The position numbers were made by a program, and so were the translations under genes. DNA of 64,000 nucleotides, taken from the NCBI GenBank assembly GCA_035293945.1, contig DATGLV010000024.1, positions 248,001-312,000 on the forward strand, written 5' to 3'. Source of the stretch: VAZQ01 sp035293945. GTDB taxonomy: Bacteria > Pseudomonadota > Alphaproteobacteria > Rhizobiales > Xanthobacteraceae. This document shows, piece after piece, positions 50,919 through 59,312 of this stretch. Position 1 is the stretch's first letter. Every line of letters starts with the position of its first letter. The notes under the pieces are model-generated. The model was not told the DNA's origin and did not search any database. It worked only from the letters and a program-made list of their open reading frames with translations.

Positions 50919-52034
50919 GTGCAGCTATTCAAATGCCAATCTTGCTCACAGATCATCTATTTCGAGAACACGACCTGCATCAGGTGCTCGCGTCGGCTCG
51001 GTTACCTTCCGGAGCTTTCTCGTCTATCGGCGCTGGAGCCGCAAAAGGACAAATGGCGCGCATTAGCGGCGTCCGGACGCCAGTATCGGTTCTGCGCCAA
51101 TGCGGACTTCGAGGCATGCAACTGGATGGTTGATGACGGGGCGCCCGATCCCTATTGCGTTGCGTGCAGCCACAACCGCGCGATTCCGGATCTCGGCATC
51201 CCGGCCAATCTTTCAGCCTGGCGCAAAATAGAGGCGGCCAAGCACAGGCTGTTCTATTCGCTGCTCAAGCTGCGGCTGCCGCTCGGAGATGCCGGCGACG
51301 ATGCTGACCGGCGTTTAACTTTCGACTTCGTGACGAGTGCTCCCAGTGCGGAAGCGCGAGTCCTGACCGGACACAACAATGGCCTCATCACGCTCGCAGT
51401 CGAGGAGGCAGACGATGTCGAGCGGGAGCGGCGCCGTGTCATGCTGCACGAGCCGTATCGCACTCTTCTCGGCCATTTTCGTCATGAGGTTGGGCATTAC
51501 TACTGGGATCGGCTGGTGCGGACCGGAGACAAGCTGGACGGTTTTCGCCGGGTGTTTGGTGACGAGCGCATTGACTACGGCAGCGCTTTGCAGGCCTACT
51601 ACACGCACGGTGCGCCGCCGGATTGGCCCAAGCGCTTCATTAGCGCCTATGCAGCCTCGCATGCATGGGAAGATTTCGCCGAGACGTTCGCCCACTATCT
51701 GCACATAGTCGACACGTTGGAGATGGCGGATTCCTACAACTTGAATGTTCATCCCAAGGAGGCGCGGGATGGAACGCTCGACGCGGAGATCGAAATCGAT
51801 CCTTACCGGGTAAAGGACTTTGTCCGAATCGTGGATGCATGGATCCCGTTGAGCAATGTGCTTAACAGCCTCAACCGCGCCATGGGGCTGCCCGACCCTT
51901 ATCCATTCGTGCTGTCGGCCCCGGTGATCGAGAAGCTCGCTGCCGTGCATGATCTCGTCCGCGCTGCGGGGCGCGAGGCGTCCCGGGCCGCCGCGGATGT
52001 GCAAGGCGTAAACCTCTCCCCGGCAGCGGAATGA
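50919..52034 (+). CDS. Putative zinc-binding metallopeptidase (Peptidase_Mx type) with N-terminal zinc ribbon
   Basis: A 371-residue soluble protein. The first 30 residues form a zinc ribbon (FKCQSCSQIIYFENTTCIRCSRRLG). A second Cys pair follows (YRFCANADFEACNWM, DPYCVACSHNR). The catalytic helix is LLGHFRHEVGHYYWDRL near residue 190, an HExGH metallopeptidase site, with a downstream Glu in HAWEDFAETFAHY. It matches the zinc-binding metallopeptidase family found singly in proteobacteria. The start is GTG at 50919 with GGAG seven bases upstream. The target is unknown. Confidence 0.85.
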   Translation: MQLFKCQSCSQIIYFENTTCIRCSRRLGYLPELSRLSALEPQKDKWRALAASGRQYRFCANADFEACNWMVDDGAPDPYCVACSHNRAIPDLGIPANLSAWRKIEAAKHRLFYSLLKLRLPLGDAGDDADRRLTFDFVTSAPSAEARVLTGHNNGLITLAVEEADDVERERRRVMLHEPYRTLLGHFRHEVGHYYWDRLVRTGDKLDGFRRVFGDERIDYGSALQAYYTHGAPPDWPKRFISAYAASHAWEDFAETFAHYLHIVDTLEMADSYNLNVHPKEARDGTLDAEIEIDPYRVKDFVRIVDAWIPLSNVLNSLNRAMGLPDPYPFVLSAPVIEKLAAVHDLVRAAGREASRAAADVQGVNLSPAAE

Positions 52035-52084
52035 ATTCTTTTGCGTCGCCCGGCACGCTGACGAAGCGTGAGGAAAGGGGGGGC

Positions 52085-52469
52085 AACTTCTGCTTCTGTG
52101 AAGGCGGCTTTCGAGATGGCGACACGGTGGGTGTAGCGGGACAGATAGGCGAGCACGGCCTTTGGCCCCGCGGATGGCTCGTGCGGGCGAGCTGATGGGC
52201 AAGATAGGCGCGGTCGAGAGTGTTGTGAAGAAGAAGTGCAAGGCCGAGTCCTGCGCATTCATCTTCGGGGGCTGTGTGCCCGCTTCGATCTGCGCAAGCT
52301 GAAAGCGGCGGATGTCATCACCGGTCGCGCTGTCGGGCGAACGGCCGAGAAACTTGGCAAATGCCTCAATATGCCGGATATAGTCGTGCTGCGTCTTCTG
52401 GCCGAAGGTTCGCACCTTCATGTCCGTGATCAGGCGGCGGCGAAGATCGCTGATAGGCCTGTCGCTCAT
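52085..52469 (-). mobile_element. IS91-type element remnant (integrase N-terminus fused to transposase fragment)
   Basis: From the ATG at 52469, MSDRPISDLRRRLITDMKVR, TQHDYIRHIEAFAKFLGRSPD and DIRRFQLAQIEAGTQPPKMN match the N-terminal SAM-like domain of the tyrosine recombinase carried by rhizobial IS91-family elements. It breaks near 52230. In another frame, 52174 to 52085 reads GPKAVLAYLSRYTHRVAISK, a hallmark of the IS91 Y2 transposase. The two pieces are joined by deletion, so the element is dead. No terminal oriIS/terIS was identified with certainty; a hairpin-rich sequence near 52570-52620 may be one end. Confidence 0.72.
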
Positions 52470-52825
52470 CGAAGGCTCCCGTCCTGAGGTTGGAGTGTTG
52501 GAACCCCCAATTCTCAGGACGGGACGCCGCCTCCGTCACCGCATATCGATTAATTGGTTAGCGCTACCCTCGCAGCCCGCTTCCCCTTCGCGCCAGCGCG
52601 CTCCCGCGCGAGCGGGTTCGTTCTTTGATCCATCTCTGCCATCGACGGCTGCTGTTTTGCTGACGTACGACACACCGATGATTGAGGATGTGGTAGTCTG
52701 CTTCCCGGCGGGAAGGGCTGGCTATCAGGCGGCGCGAATCCATTACTTTGCTCTGCGGTGCGAGGTGACAATGGCGTTGTTGCAGAACAGCTTTCAATAT
52801 TACAGCCGTGGAGGCTAGGATTGTC
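52470..52825. other. Gap beside the IS91 remnant
   Basis: No supported gene. GCGCCAGCGCGC and CCCGCGCGAGCGGG-type palindromes at 52588-52618 make a hairpin-rich patch that could be the outer end of the IS element. The rest is unassigned. Confidence 0.35.
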
Positions 52826-53827
52826 ATGCTCCAGCTTTCTTCCAAGTTTTCCCGCCTGCCGACCCTAGCCATGGTCTTGCTCGGGCTGTGCGCGAAGGCG
52901 CCCCTCGCCAGCGCCGATCCGCTGGTACTCAAGGCCGGGATTGCCGAACCATCGAACAGCGACCTTGCCTGGTGGATGGCCGATGTCGGCGGCTTCTTCG
53001 CCGAGCAGGGGCTGAAGGTCGAATTCATCCCAGGCGACGGCAACCGCGGTCTCAAAGACTTGCAGGCCGGCCGCATCGACATCATGCACCGCGGATTATC
53101 AAACATTGTCAACGTCAACAGGTCGGGCGGCGATCTGCGCCTGATCGGTTGTCTTGGAGACAAAGTACGTTTCGTCTTTTTCTCCGCTCCTGGTGTCAAC
53201 AGCAGCGCTGACCTCAAGGGTGGTGCTGTGGCTATAAGTAATTTTGGCTCGGAGGGCGACAGTGCCGCCACGCTCGCGCTCAAGCAGCTCGGCCTCACAC
53301 GCGATGACGTCACCATCAAAGAAGTCAGCCCAAGCCTTCGGGCAATGACGGCGGTACAGAGCGGCGAGGTGAAGGCGGTGATGTTGAGCGAGCCATTCAC
53401 CAGCCTCGCACGCGCCCAAGGTATCCATGTGCTGATCGATCTCAACGCCCAGAACATTCCCTGGCTGTTCACGGGCATTGCCGTCCAGCATGCAGCGATT
53501 GCGTCGCGTCGAGCTGACTTCAAGAAATTTCTGCGGGCCACGATTGAGGGGAACTATCTGGCGTTTAGCAACCCGAGGCTTGCCAAGGAGACTTTGGCCA
53601 AAGAACTGAAAGTCAGCGATCCGCGGGCAATTGAGATCGCTTACAATGACTATAAGCACCAGACACCGCTGAATGTCGACCTATCAGCGAAGGCCGCGGC
53701 CAACACCTTGGCGGCCTTTTCGGGCATCAGCACGCGAGTCGATGACTATATCGATGGTAGCCTGCTCGAGGAGATTGGGCAGGAGGGTTTCGTCGATGAA
53801 TTGCAACGCAGGTTCAAGTTGCCTTGA
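52826..53827 (+). CDS. NMT1/THI5-type ABC transporter substrate-binding protein (SsuA/TauA-like)
   Basis: A 333-residue exported protein. The signal peptide ends LASADP. The type-2 fold starts LVLKAGIAEPSNSDLAWWMA, then GFFAEQGLKVEFIPG, DLQAGRIDIMHRG, LKGGAVAISNFGSEGDSAA, LKQLGLTRDDVTI and VQSGEVKAVMLSEPF. The family imports sulfonates, pyrimidine or thiamine precursors and many nitrogen compounds. No permease or ATPase lies next to it. AGGA five bases before the ATG at 52826 supports the start; a GTG at 52808 is possible. A glycine riboswitch on the opposite strand points at its 3' end. Confidence 0.82.
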   Translation: MLQLSSKFSRLPTLAMVLLGLCAKAPLASADPLVLKAGIAEPSNSDLAWWMADVGGFFAEQGLKVEFIPGDGNRGLKDLQAGRIDIMHRGLSNIVNVNRSGGDLRLIGCLGDKVRFVFFSAPGVNSSADLKGGAVAISNFGSEGDSAATLALKQLGLTRDDVTIKEVSPSLRAMTAVQSGEVKAVMLSEPFTSLARAQGIHVLIDLNAQNIPWLFTGIAVQHAAIASRRADFKKFLRATIEGNYLAFSNPRLAKETLAKELKVSDPRAIEIAYNDYKHQTPLNVDLSAKAAANTLAAFSGISTRVDDYIDGSLLEEIGQEGFVDELQRRFKLP

Positions 53828-53904
53828 AGAGTCAAGCCGACCGCTTTTCGCCAGCACGGCAGCAGCGTACGCGCGGTGCGCGGCCCATGGGCGCGGCTTA
53901 CACC

Positions 53905-54033
53905 GTCGGTGAGAGCCAATCGGCTCTCTTTTCAGAGCGTATCTCGGCAGACGCTCCTTGGGCCTGAGAGTTTCCAGGCGGTTGCTGCTTCGGCGCCGGT
54001 CCAGCGGGCCGGTCACGGTCTCTCCTGCCTGCA
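53905..54033 (-). promoter_or_regulatory. Glycine riboswitch (gcvT-type aptamer) facing no gene
   Basis: Minus-strand sequence holds the ordered glycine-aptamer core: GCAGGAGAGACC, a GC-rich arm, GGCGCCGAAGCAGCAA, GGAAACTCTCAGGC, CCAAGGAGCGT and GCTCTGAAAAGAGAGCC. It is followed by the perfect stem GAGAGCC-GATT-GGCTCTC (53912-53929). Downstream on this strand (below 53905) there is only the antisense of the binding-protein gene, so the regulated gene has been lost or moved. It may be read through from the TctC gene at 54149-55174. Confidence 0.8.
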
Positions 54034-54148
54034 CTGGCAGACTAGGCCTGCGAAAGCCTGATGGTCAGCGAACATCCCATTCCGGTGCGCGGTTTGCCGC
54101 ACAGCCGTCATACCGAGCTGCAAAACGCCCCTGCGCTTGAGACGGCAA

Positions 54149-55174
54149 TCAGTTCAGCGGATAGATCGCTCTGACCTTTTCGATCAAGCTGGCAGGAATA
54201 CTCTGCGTCTCGCGCACGATCTCTTGCAATTCCAAGCCGGGTAGCGGATCTATCTCGACGCGCAGATTGGCCGCCTCGGAGAGAAATTCAGGATCCCTGA
54301 CCACGGCGTCAAAAGCAGCCCTCAGAGCGGCGACGCGCTCGGCGGGAACGTCCGGTGTCGTGAGGAGGAATTTGCCGATCTCGGATGCGCTCGATACGGT
54401 CCGCAATATCGTAGCCTGTTCCGGGGTGGTCGCCACTTCCACCGAGGTCGGCACATCCGGCAAGTCGGGATGCCGCTTCAAGAGATACTGAACGACGACG
54501 TTGACTTTCTTGGATTTTATCCAATCCGGGTGCAGCGCCATTATCCCATCGTAAGTCGCCGAGCTCCCCTCGATTTCGCCGCGCTCCATTGCGAGCATGA
54601 CGGCTGCTGTGCCTGGATACCCGGGCACGATCTTGAACTTCGTGCCGAGCACATTATTGAGAACGGCAGGGTAGACAGCATTGGTGGAGCTGCGCCCGGT
54701 GGCCCCCAGGATCGCTTCTTTCTCGAACGCGTCCTTTATGGTTTTGACGCGCGAGGTGCTGTTGATAAAAGTAATATTCGGGTTGGTCGCGAGCCTTCCG
54801 ATCCAATTGAATTGCGCCGCTTTGTATTTGGACGCAGGCGCGCCGAGCGTTTCTTCGAGCGGGATGGTCGGCGATGTCAGCCCCAAGGTGGTGCCGTCTC
54901 GCGGCGCGAAGTTGAAAAGATGGTTGGCAGCAAGAAGGCTTCCGGCCCCCGGCATGTTCTTGGCAACGATCGATGGATTTCCGGGAATATACTTGCCGAG
55001 ATGGCGCGCCACCAAGCGAGCGTAGACGTCGGGGGCGCCGGCCGGCGGATACCCGATGATGAGGCTGATTGTCTTGCTCTTGTAGAAATTTTCGACAGAT
55101 TGCGCATATGCAGAGGGCAGAGCAGCCGCCATTGCGGCCAGGAAAACCGCGGTTGCGCTCGTCTTTTGCAGCAT
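54149..55174 (-). CDS. TctC-like tripartite tricarboxylate transporter binding protein (divergent branch)
   Basis: A 341-residue exported protein with a signal peptide ending SAYAQS. The branch is recognisable by FYKSKTISLIIGYPPAGAPDVYARLVARHL in part, NPSIVAKNMPGAGSLLAANHLFNFAPRDGTTLG in part, GATGRSSTNAVYPAVLNNVLGTKFKIVPGYPG in part, and VPAERVAALRAAFDAVV. It lacks the usual YPSRP start. It is divergent from the opine dehydrogenase, and the shared control region carries two TGTGATCACA sites, so it is probably the receptor that imports the substrate of this island. Confidence 0.82.
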   Translation of the reverse strand: MLQKTSATAVFLAAMAAALPSAYAQSVENFYKSKTISLIIGYPPAGAPDVYARLVARHLGKYIPGNPSIVAKNMPGAGSLLAANHLFNFAPRDGTTLGLTSPTIPLEETLGAPASKYKAAQFNWIGRLATNPNITFINSTSRVKTIKDAFEKEAILGATGRSSTNAVYPAVLNNVLGTKFKIVPGYPGTAAVMLAMERGEIEGSSATYDGIMALHPDWIKSKKVNVVVQYLLKRHPDLPDVPTSVEVATTPEQATILRTVSSASEIGKFLLTTPDVPAERVAALRAAFDAVVRDPEFLSEAANLRVEIDPLPGLELQEIVRETQSIPASLIEKVRAIYPLN

Positions 55175-55309
55175 GGCGTTGCTCCCCTGAAACGATGGCG
55201 AATTGTCATCGTTCCAAGCTTAGCTGCGTTTGTACGACATCCTCGATTTCCCAGCTACGCGCACGGCCGAAAACGCGCGTGTCGGCTGCCGCGATCCGCG
55301 CCTGGCATT

Positions 55310-55342
55310 TGTGATCACAGTATGCAACTGTGTGTGATCACA
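55310..55342. promoter_or_regulatory. Two TGTGATCACA palindromes in the divergent control region
   Basis: Perfect 10-bp palindromes at 55310-55319 and 55333-55342, centres 23 bp apart, between the TctC gene (minus) and the opine dehydrogenase gene (plus). Further copies lie at 59218, 62694 and 63718, all before genes of the same island. The second copy ends 18 bases before the dehydrogenase ribosome-binding site. Confidence 0.85.
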
Positions 55343-55372
55343 ATCCAGCGAAAACAGTGAGAGGAAGGGCGA

Positions 55373-56470
55373 TTGAGCCAAGTTGTGGTGATGGGGGGCG
55401 GCGCGGGCGGAGCTGCCGCGGTCGCGGAGCTGGTCGCCGCCGGCCATGACGTCAGATTCTGGTCGCGCTCGCTCCAAACTCTCGCACCGTTCCGGGACCA
55501 GGGCGGCGTTGCCTATGAGGGCGTGTTGGGCGCCGGCTTGGCGCGGCCACAGCTCATCACGGGCGATCTCGCTGCTGCGATCGACGCTGCAGACGTCATC
55601 TTGGTTTGTCTTCCTACTTCAGCTCACGCTGATGTCGCGGGCGCTTTGGCAAAGCTGAGTGCGAAGGTGCCTGTGCTGCTCAATCCGGGCCACACGGGCG
55701 GCGCATTGGCGTTTCGCCAGGCGTTTTGCCTTTTTGGGGCAGAACCTCCACCGATCGCCGAGTTTTCGACCCTTACCTATGTGGCGCGCAAATACGCGCC
55801 AGCCCGTGTGACGATCACGGGGGTCGCCAAGAGCGTGCGGCTTGCGGCTCTGCCCGACGGCGAGCCGGCCCTAAGGGCTGGCCAGAGGTTGTTCCGCAGC
55901 GCCGTGCCGGCGCGGGACGTGCTGGCCTGCGATCTGGCTAATGTGAACATGATCCTGCATGCGCCCGGCGCTGTGCTCGCTGCCGCATGGGTGGAAGCGA
56001 CGCACGGCGATTTTACCTTCTACGTTCAGGGCATGACTCCCGGCGTCGGCCGCGTCATGCGCGCGCTCGACGAGGAGCGACGCGCGGTCGCTCTCGCCTT
56101 CGGTCACGAGCTGCCGTCGGTCGCGGCAGAAATGCAGGCTATCGGCACGGTCGAGGCGTCGCTGCCGGACCTGCACGATCTTGTAGCGGCGATTGCATCG
56201 GGCGAAGCCAACCAAAAGATCAAGGCGCCGGATTCGCTTGAGCACCGCTACTACCGCGAGGATTTCGGCCACGGCCTTTTGCCTTTCACGGAGCTCGCGT
56301 CGATCGCCAGAGTCGAGGTTCCGCTCGCGCACGCGCTTCTGCGCGTCGCACAGGCGCTCGTCGGGCTCGATTTCCGCACCGACGGCCGTACGGCGGAAAG
56401 GATGGGCATTGCCGGGCTGGATCGGAACGGGCTATTGGAGCTTGTCGGAGGAAAGCGTCATGGCAGCTGA
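55373..56470 (+). CDS. Opine (octopine/nopaline-type) dehydrogenase family protein
   Basis: A 365-residue NAD(P)-dependent oxidoreductase. The Rossmann start is VVVMGGGAGGAAAVAELVAAGHDVRFWSR in part; DVILVCLPTSAHADVA, VLLNPGHTGGALAFRQ and EFSTLTYVARKY follow; the C-terminal octopine-dehydrogenase domain has NVNMILHAPGAVL and DLVAAIASGEANQKIKAPDSLEHRYYREDFGHGL in part. Such enzymes reductively join, or oxidatively split, an amino acid and a 2-oxo acid. The start is TTG at 55373 with GAGGAAGG just upstream. It overlaps the next gene by 11 bases. Confidence 0.87.
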   Translation: MSQVVVMGGGAGGAAAVAELVAAGHDVRFWSRSLQTLAPFRDQGGVAYEGVLGAGLARPQLITGDLAAAIDAADVILVCLPTSAHADVAGALAKLSAKVPVLLNPGHTGGALAFRQAFCLFGAEPPPIAEFSTLTYVARKYAPARVTITGVAKSVRLAALPDGEPALRAGQRLFRSAVPARDVLACDLANVNMILHAPGAVLAAAWVEATHGDFTFYVQGMTPGVGRVMRALDEERRAVALAFGHELPSVAAEMQAIGTVEASLPDLHDLVAAIASGEANQKIKAPDSLEHRYYREDFGHGLLPFTELASIARVEVPLAHALLRVAQALVGLDFRTDGRTAERMGIAGLDRNGLLELVGGKRHGS

Positions 56471-57368
56471 AGCGTCGGTCGATTGGTCGAAGCTCACGAT
56501 CGGCATGCTCGGCGGCGACAAGCGCGAGCAGGAAATCGCGCGGCGCGCAGCGGCGACCGGCGCGGACGTGCGCGCCTATGGTTTTCCATGGCCGGCGGAA
56601 GGCATCCCGGCCGTCAAGCACCTTGCTGATCCTGCAGCCGTGCTCAAAGGTGCGCGCTTTGCGCTCTTTCCGATCCCCGGCATCTCTCCGAACGGGGCGC
56701 TATTTGCGCCAGCAGCGGCGGCGCCGATCTTCCCGGATCGCGCGGTCCTGTCGGGCATGGCGCCGCATGCACACATCATCCTCGGCTGGGCCGACAAGAA
56801 CCTGAAGGAGCATTGCGAGGCGCTCTCGATCAAGCTGCACGAATATGAATGGGATCGCAGCCTGATGCTGCAGCGGACGCCGGCGATTGTCGAGGGTCTG
56901 CTCCGGATCGCCATCGAGAACTCCGCCATCACGATCCATAGATCAAACGCCTGCGTGGTTGGGCAGGGCACGATCGGCGCGGTGCTCGCACGCTACCTGG
57001 TCGCGCTCGGCGCGCACACCCACGTCGCCGCGCGCAGTCCCGAGCAGCGATCCGCCGCTTATGTGGCGGGCGCGACCCCGCACCGCCTGGAGGAGTTGCC
57101 GGCGCTCGCACCGACGCTCGACTTCGTATTCTCGACCGTGCCTTCGCGGGTCGTCGGCGAGGATGTCCTCGCGCTCCTGCCGAAATCGGCGCTCGTGGTC
57201 GATTTGGCGGCGCCCCCCGGTGGCATCGATTTAGAGGCCGCCAATCGGCTCGGGTTAAAAGCGATCTGGGGACGTGGGCTCGGCAGCCGCGCACCGGTCA
57301 CGGTCGGGGCAAGCCAATGGGGCGGCATCCGCGAACGGATCGAGGCAATCCTGCGGGAGGAAGCGTGA
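56460..57368 (+). CDS. Dipicolinate synthase subunit A-like NAD-binding protein
   Basis: A 302-residue protein resembling DpaA/SpoVFA over its whole length: LTIGMLGGDKREQEIARRAAATGADVRAYGF in part, GISPNGALFAP, FPDRAVLSGMAPHAHI, TPAIVEGLLRIAIENSAITIHRS in part, the NAD loop VVGQGTIGAVLARYLVALGAHTHVAARS in part, FSTVPSRVV, LVVDLAAPPGGID and KAIWGRGLGSRAPVT. DpaA oxidises a dihydrodipicolinate-type compound to dipicolinate in spore formers. Here there is no DpaB and no sporulation, so it probably acts on another imino or pyridine-like compound made by or for the adjacent opine dehydrogenase, with which it overlaps. Confidence 0.8.
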   Translation: MAAEASVDWSKLTIGMLGGDKREQEIARRAAATGADVRAYGFPWPAEGIPAVKHLADPAAVLKGARFALFPIPGISPNGALFAPAAAAPIFPDRAVLSGMAPHAHIILGWADKNLKEHCEALSIKLHEYEWDRSLMLQRTPAIVEGLLRIAIENSAITIHRSNACVVGQGTIGAVLARYLVALGAHTHVAARSPEQRSAAYVAGATPHRLEELPALAPTLDFVFSTVPSRVVGEDVLALLPKSALVVDLAAPPGGIDLEAANRLGLKAIWGRGLGSRAPVTVGASQWGGIRERIEAILREEA

Positions 57369-57384
57369 CGGAGGAGAAACACGT

Positions 57385-57576
57385 ATGCCAGTTGTGACGG
57401 TACAAATGTGGACCGGACGGACGCCGGCGCAGAAAAAAGCGCTTTGCCGCGCGATCACCGACGCCATGGTGCAGCACGCCGGCGCGAATCCGACCAATCT
57501 TCATGTGATCATCCAGGAAGTGCCCAAGGAGGACTGGGCGCTCGCGGGAGTAATGGGTGACGAGAGAAAGGACTGA
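57385..57576 (+). CDS. 4-oxalocrotonate tautomerase family protein
   Basis: A 63-residue tautomerase subunit. MPVVTVQMWTGRTPAQKKAL has the catalytic N-terminal Pro exposed after Met removal, and the second half has NPTNLHVIIQEVPKEDWALAG. The length fits the 4-OT family (about 62). It interconverts enol and keto forms of 2-oxo acids, useful beside an opine or imino-acid pathway. GGAGGAG lies nine bases before the ATG at 57385. It is 16 bases after the DpaA-like gene and two bases before the VOC gene. Confidence 0.87.
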   Translation: MPVVTVQMWTGRTPAQKKALCRAITDAMVQHAGANPTNLHVIIQEVPKEDWALAGVMGDERKD

Positions 57577-57578
57577 CC

Positions 57579-57971
57579 ATGACGAACGACACGACCGCAA
57601 CCGCGTTTGCCGGGGCGACCGAGTTTGCGCACATGCTCTTGAAGGTCTCCGACATCGACCGTTCGATGCGCTTTTACGTCGATCTGTGCGGGTTCAAGGT
57701 GCGTCCCGCAAAGCCCCTCGCCGACGGCCGGCCGTTTGTGCCTTTCACTCAGGGGCTTGCGTTGACGAATGGCGGCCCGACCACATCGCCGCAGATCGAC
57801 CACATTGCCTTCAAGACGAGGGGCGTCCGCGCCGTCTCGGCGCGGCTCAAGGCGGCCGGCGTGAAATTCGACCGCGAGCTGCATGATGGGATCTACGGGC
57901 TGACGATCTACGTATACGATCCCGACGGCAACATGATCGAGCTGTACGAGGAAAACGAAAAGATGCCGTGA
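57579..57971 (+). CDS. VOC family (glyoxalase/dioxygenase fold) protein
   Basis: A 130-residue protein with one vicinal-oxygen-chelate domain. Metal-ligand positions are visible: His in ATEFAHMLLKVSDIDRSM, His in PQIDHIAFKTRG and Glu in NMIELYEEN. YVDLCGFKVRPAKPLADGR is the usual second strand. The activity could be isomerase, lyase or dioxygenase; the neighbours suggest a 2-oxo or aromatic acid substrate. Two bases separate it from the tautomerase stop; no further gene follows on this strand, so it ends the operon. Confidence 0.87.
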   Translation: MTNDTTATAFAGATEFAHMLLKVSDIDRSMRFYVDLCGFKVRPAKPLADGRPFVPFTQGLALTNGGPTTSPQIDHIAFKTRGVRAVSARLKAAGVKFDRELHDGIYGLTIYVYDPDGNMIELYEENEKMP

Positions 57972-58041
57972 GCAGCCGGCACCCACACCGTTGTTATTCC
58001 GGGCGCCGCATAGCGGACGCACTTGGAGCAGAGCGAGACGA

Positions 58042-58644
58042 TCAGTATCCCCTTGGCCCGAAGACCTTGACGCCGAGCTTCTTCTCCATCGCGCGGCCGA
58101 ATCGATACTTCATTTCTGGCCCCTCGTAGCTCGCGGGCGGCGTGCGCTGGTAGTTCTGCTCCGCCTCGATCCGCAGCCGGATGAAGTACGGGCCCGGGGA
58201 GGCTACGATCTCCGGCATCTTGCGGTCGAGGTCCTCGAGATTGTCGATCGTGATCGCGCGCTGGAATCCGGCGCCCCGCGCCATCATCGTGTAGTCGGCG
58301 CCGTTCTGATTCACCATCGGCATGTTCTCGACGGTCTGGTAGCACTGATTGTCGACCACGAAGTGCTTCATGTTGCGCAGCTGCTGTCCCGCCTCCGTCA
58401 ACAGGGTTCCGGTGTTCATGGAGAGCCCGCCGTCCGAGTTGATGACCCAGACTGGCGTCTCTGGAATGGATATGGCCAAGCCAAGCGCGAAAGATGACGC
58501 CAGCCCCATGCCGCCGTGCATGTAGAAGCTGTCTTCGCTGTGGGTGACTGCCCACCATTCGTTTGCCGCCATTCCGAGCGCGCAGACCACCACCGCATCG
58601 CCGCGGTGCTTGGCCAGCACTTTCATGCACTCATTCGCTTTCAT
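58042..58644 (-). CDS. ThDP-binding subunit of a split 2-oxo-acid decarboxylase (sulfopyruvate/phosphonopyruvate decarboxylase-like, beta)
   Basis: A 200-residue subunit with the ThDP pyrophosphate domain: DAVVVCALGMAANEWWAV, HGGMGLASSFALGLA, VINSDGGLSMNTGTLLTEA, KHFVVDNQCYQTVENMP. The Asp-Gly-Gly ... Asn pattern is the ThDP/Mg loop. Together with the 58641-59141 product it forms one active site, as in ComDE or split phosphonopyruvate decarboxylases. ATGA overlap with the preceding gene (58644-58641) couples translation. The terminal residues ARGAGFQRAI and FIRLRIEAE fit the family. Confidence 0.85.
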   Translation of the reverse strand: MKANECMKVLAKHRGDAVVVCALGMAANEWWAVTHSEDSFYMHGGMGLASSFALGLAISIPETPVWVINSDGGLSMNTGTLLTEAGQQLRNMKHFVVDNQCYQTVENMPMVNQNGADYTMMARGAGFQRAITIDNLEDLDRKMPEIVASPGPYFIRLRIEAEQNYQRTPPASYEGPEMKYRFGRAMEKKLGVKVFGPRGY

Positions 58645-59141
58645 GCGTTGGTTCCAAGCAGCTTCTTGGTGAGGAAGAGGATGAAGGGCCGCTTCTGCAA
58701 GCGGTGCCATTCGTAGGCATTCGGGATGTCATCGATCTCCTCGTCCTTGTCGATGATCTTGTAGGGGTAGTCGTAGGCCTGCAGCAGCGGGATGGTGCGG
58801 CGGCCCTGCACCTCCTGATAGACTTTGTGGTCGTCGATCGAGCCTCGGCCGCTCACGATGCAGAACACCGGGATCATGTGCCGCAAACACAGCGTCGCCA
58901 TCTCACCGGTGCAAGTGAGAAGCCCGGTATTGCCCATGATCGCGACCGAGCGCACGCCGCCAAAGAATGCGCCGGCACAGATCGCGATGGTCTCCGCCTC
59001 ACGCCCGACCCGCACATGGCGAATCTCATTGCCATGTTCCACCTGCCTGATGAGATTGTTGACCCAATCGTCCGGTAAGCTCGCGGCAAGCTTCACACCG
59101 GCTTTCACCAGCTGCGCGTGAATTCGTTCGTTGACGTCCAT
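58641..59141 (-). CDS. ThDP pyrimidine-domain subunit of a split 2-oxo-acid decarboxylase (alpha)
   Basis: A 166-residue subunit. MDVNERIHAQLVKAGVKLAASLPDDWVNNL in part, VRVGREAETIAICAGAFFGG (with the cofactor-activating Glu in GREAE) and TGLLTCTGEMATLC match the pyrimidine-binding half of sulfopyruvate/phosphonopyruvate decarboxylases. The ATG at 59141 is used; a TTG at 59147 is also possible. A TGTGATCACA site lies 77 bases upstream, so this two-gene operon appears to have its own regulated promoter. Substrate unknown: no sulfonate or phosphonate genes are nearby. Confidence 0.85.
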   Translation of the reverse strand: MDVNERIHAQLVKAGVKLAASLPDDWVNNLIRQVEHGNEIRHVRVGREAETIAICAGAFFGGVRSVAIMGNTGLLTCTGEMATLCLRHMIPVFCIVSGRGSIDDHKVYQEVQGRRTIPLLQAYDYPYKIIDKDEEIDDIPNAYEWHRLQKRPFILFLTKKLLGTNA

Positions 59142-59217
59142 CTTCAATCTTGCTCGCCTTATGGATGGAAGATCAAAAGCGCGCCCAAGCTATGGCAATG
59201 ACAATGTCCCGTCAACC

Positions 59218-59227
59218 TGTGATCACA
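59218..59227. promoter_or_regulatory. TGTGATCACA operator before the split decarboxylase operon
   Basis: A single perfect copy, flanked CC-TGTGATCACA-GT, 77 bases upstream of the alpha-subunit start. Same word as at 55310, 55333, 62694 and 63718. Confidence 0.85.
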
Positions 59228-59312
59228 GTCTTGCAGTCTTGGTGCCGGCCGGCACGTTCGAGAGGCCCGACATCAAGGCAGCCATGGAGGCGATGTCTTA
59301 AGAGGCGATGTC

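Noticed and set aside
53905..54033. Riboswitch placed on the plus strand
   Set aside because: The conserved glycine-aptamer words read correctly only on the minus strand.
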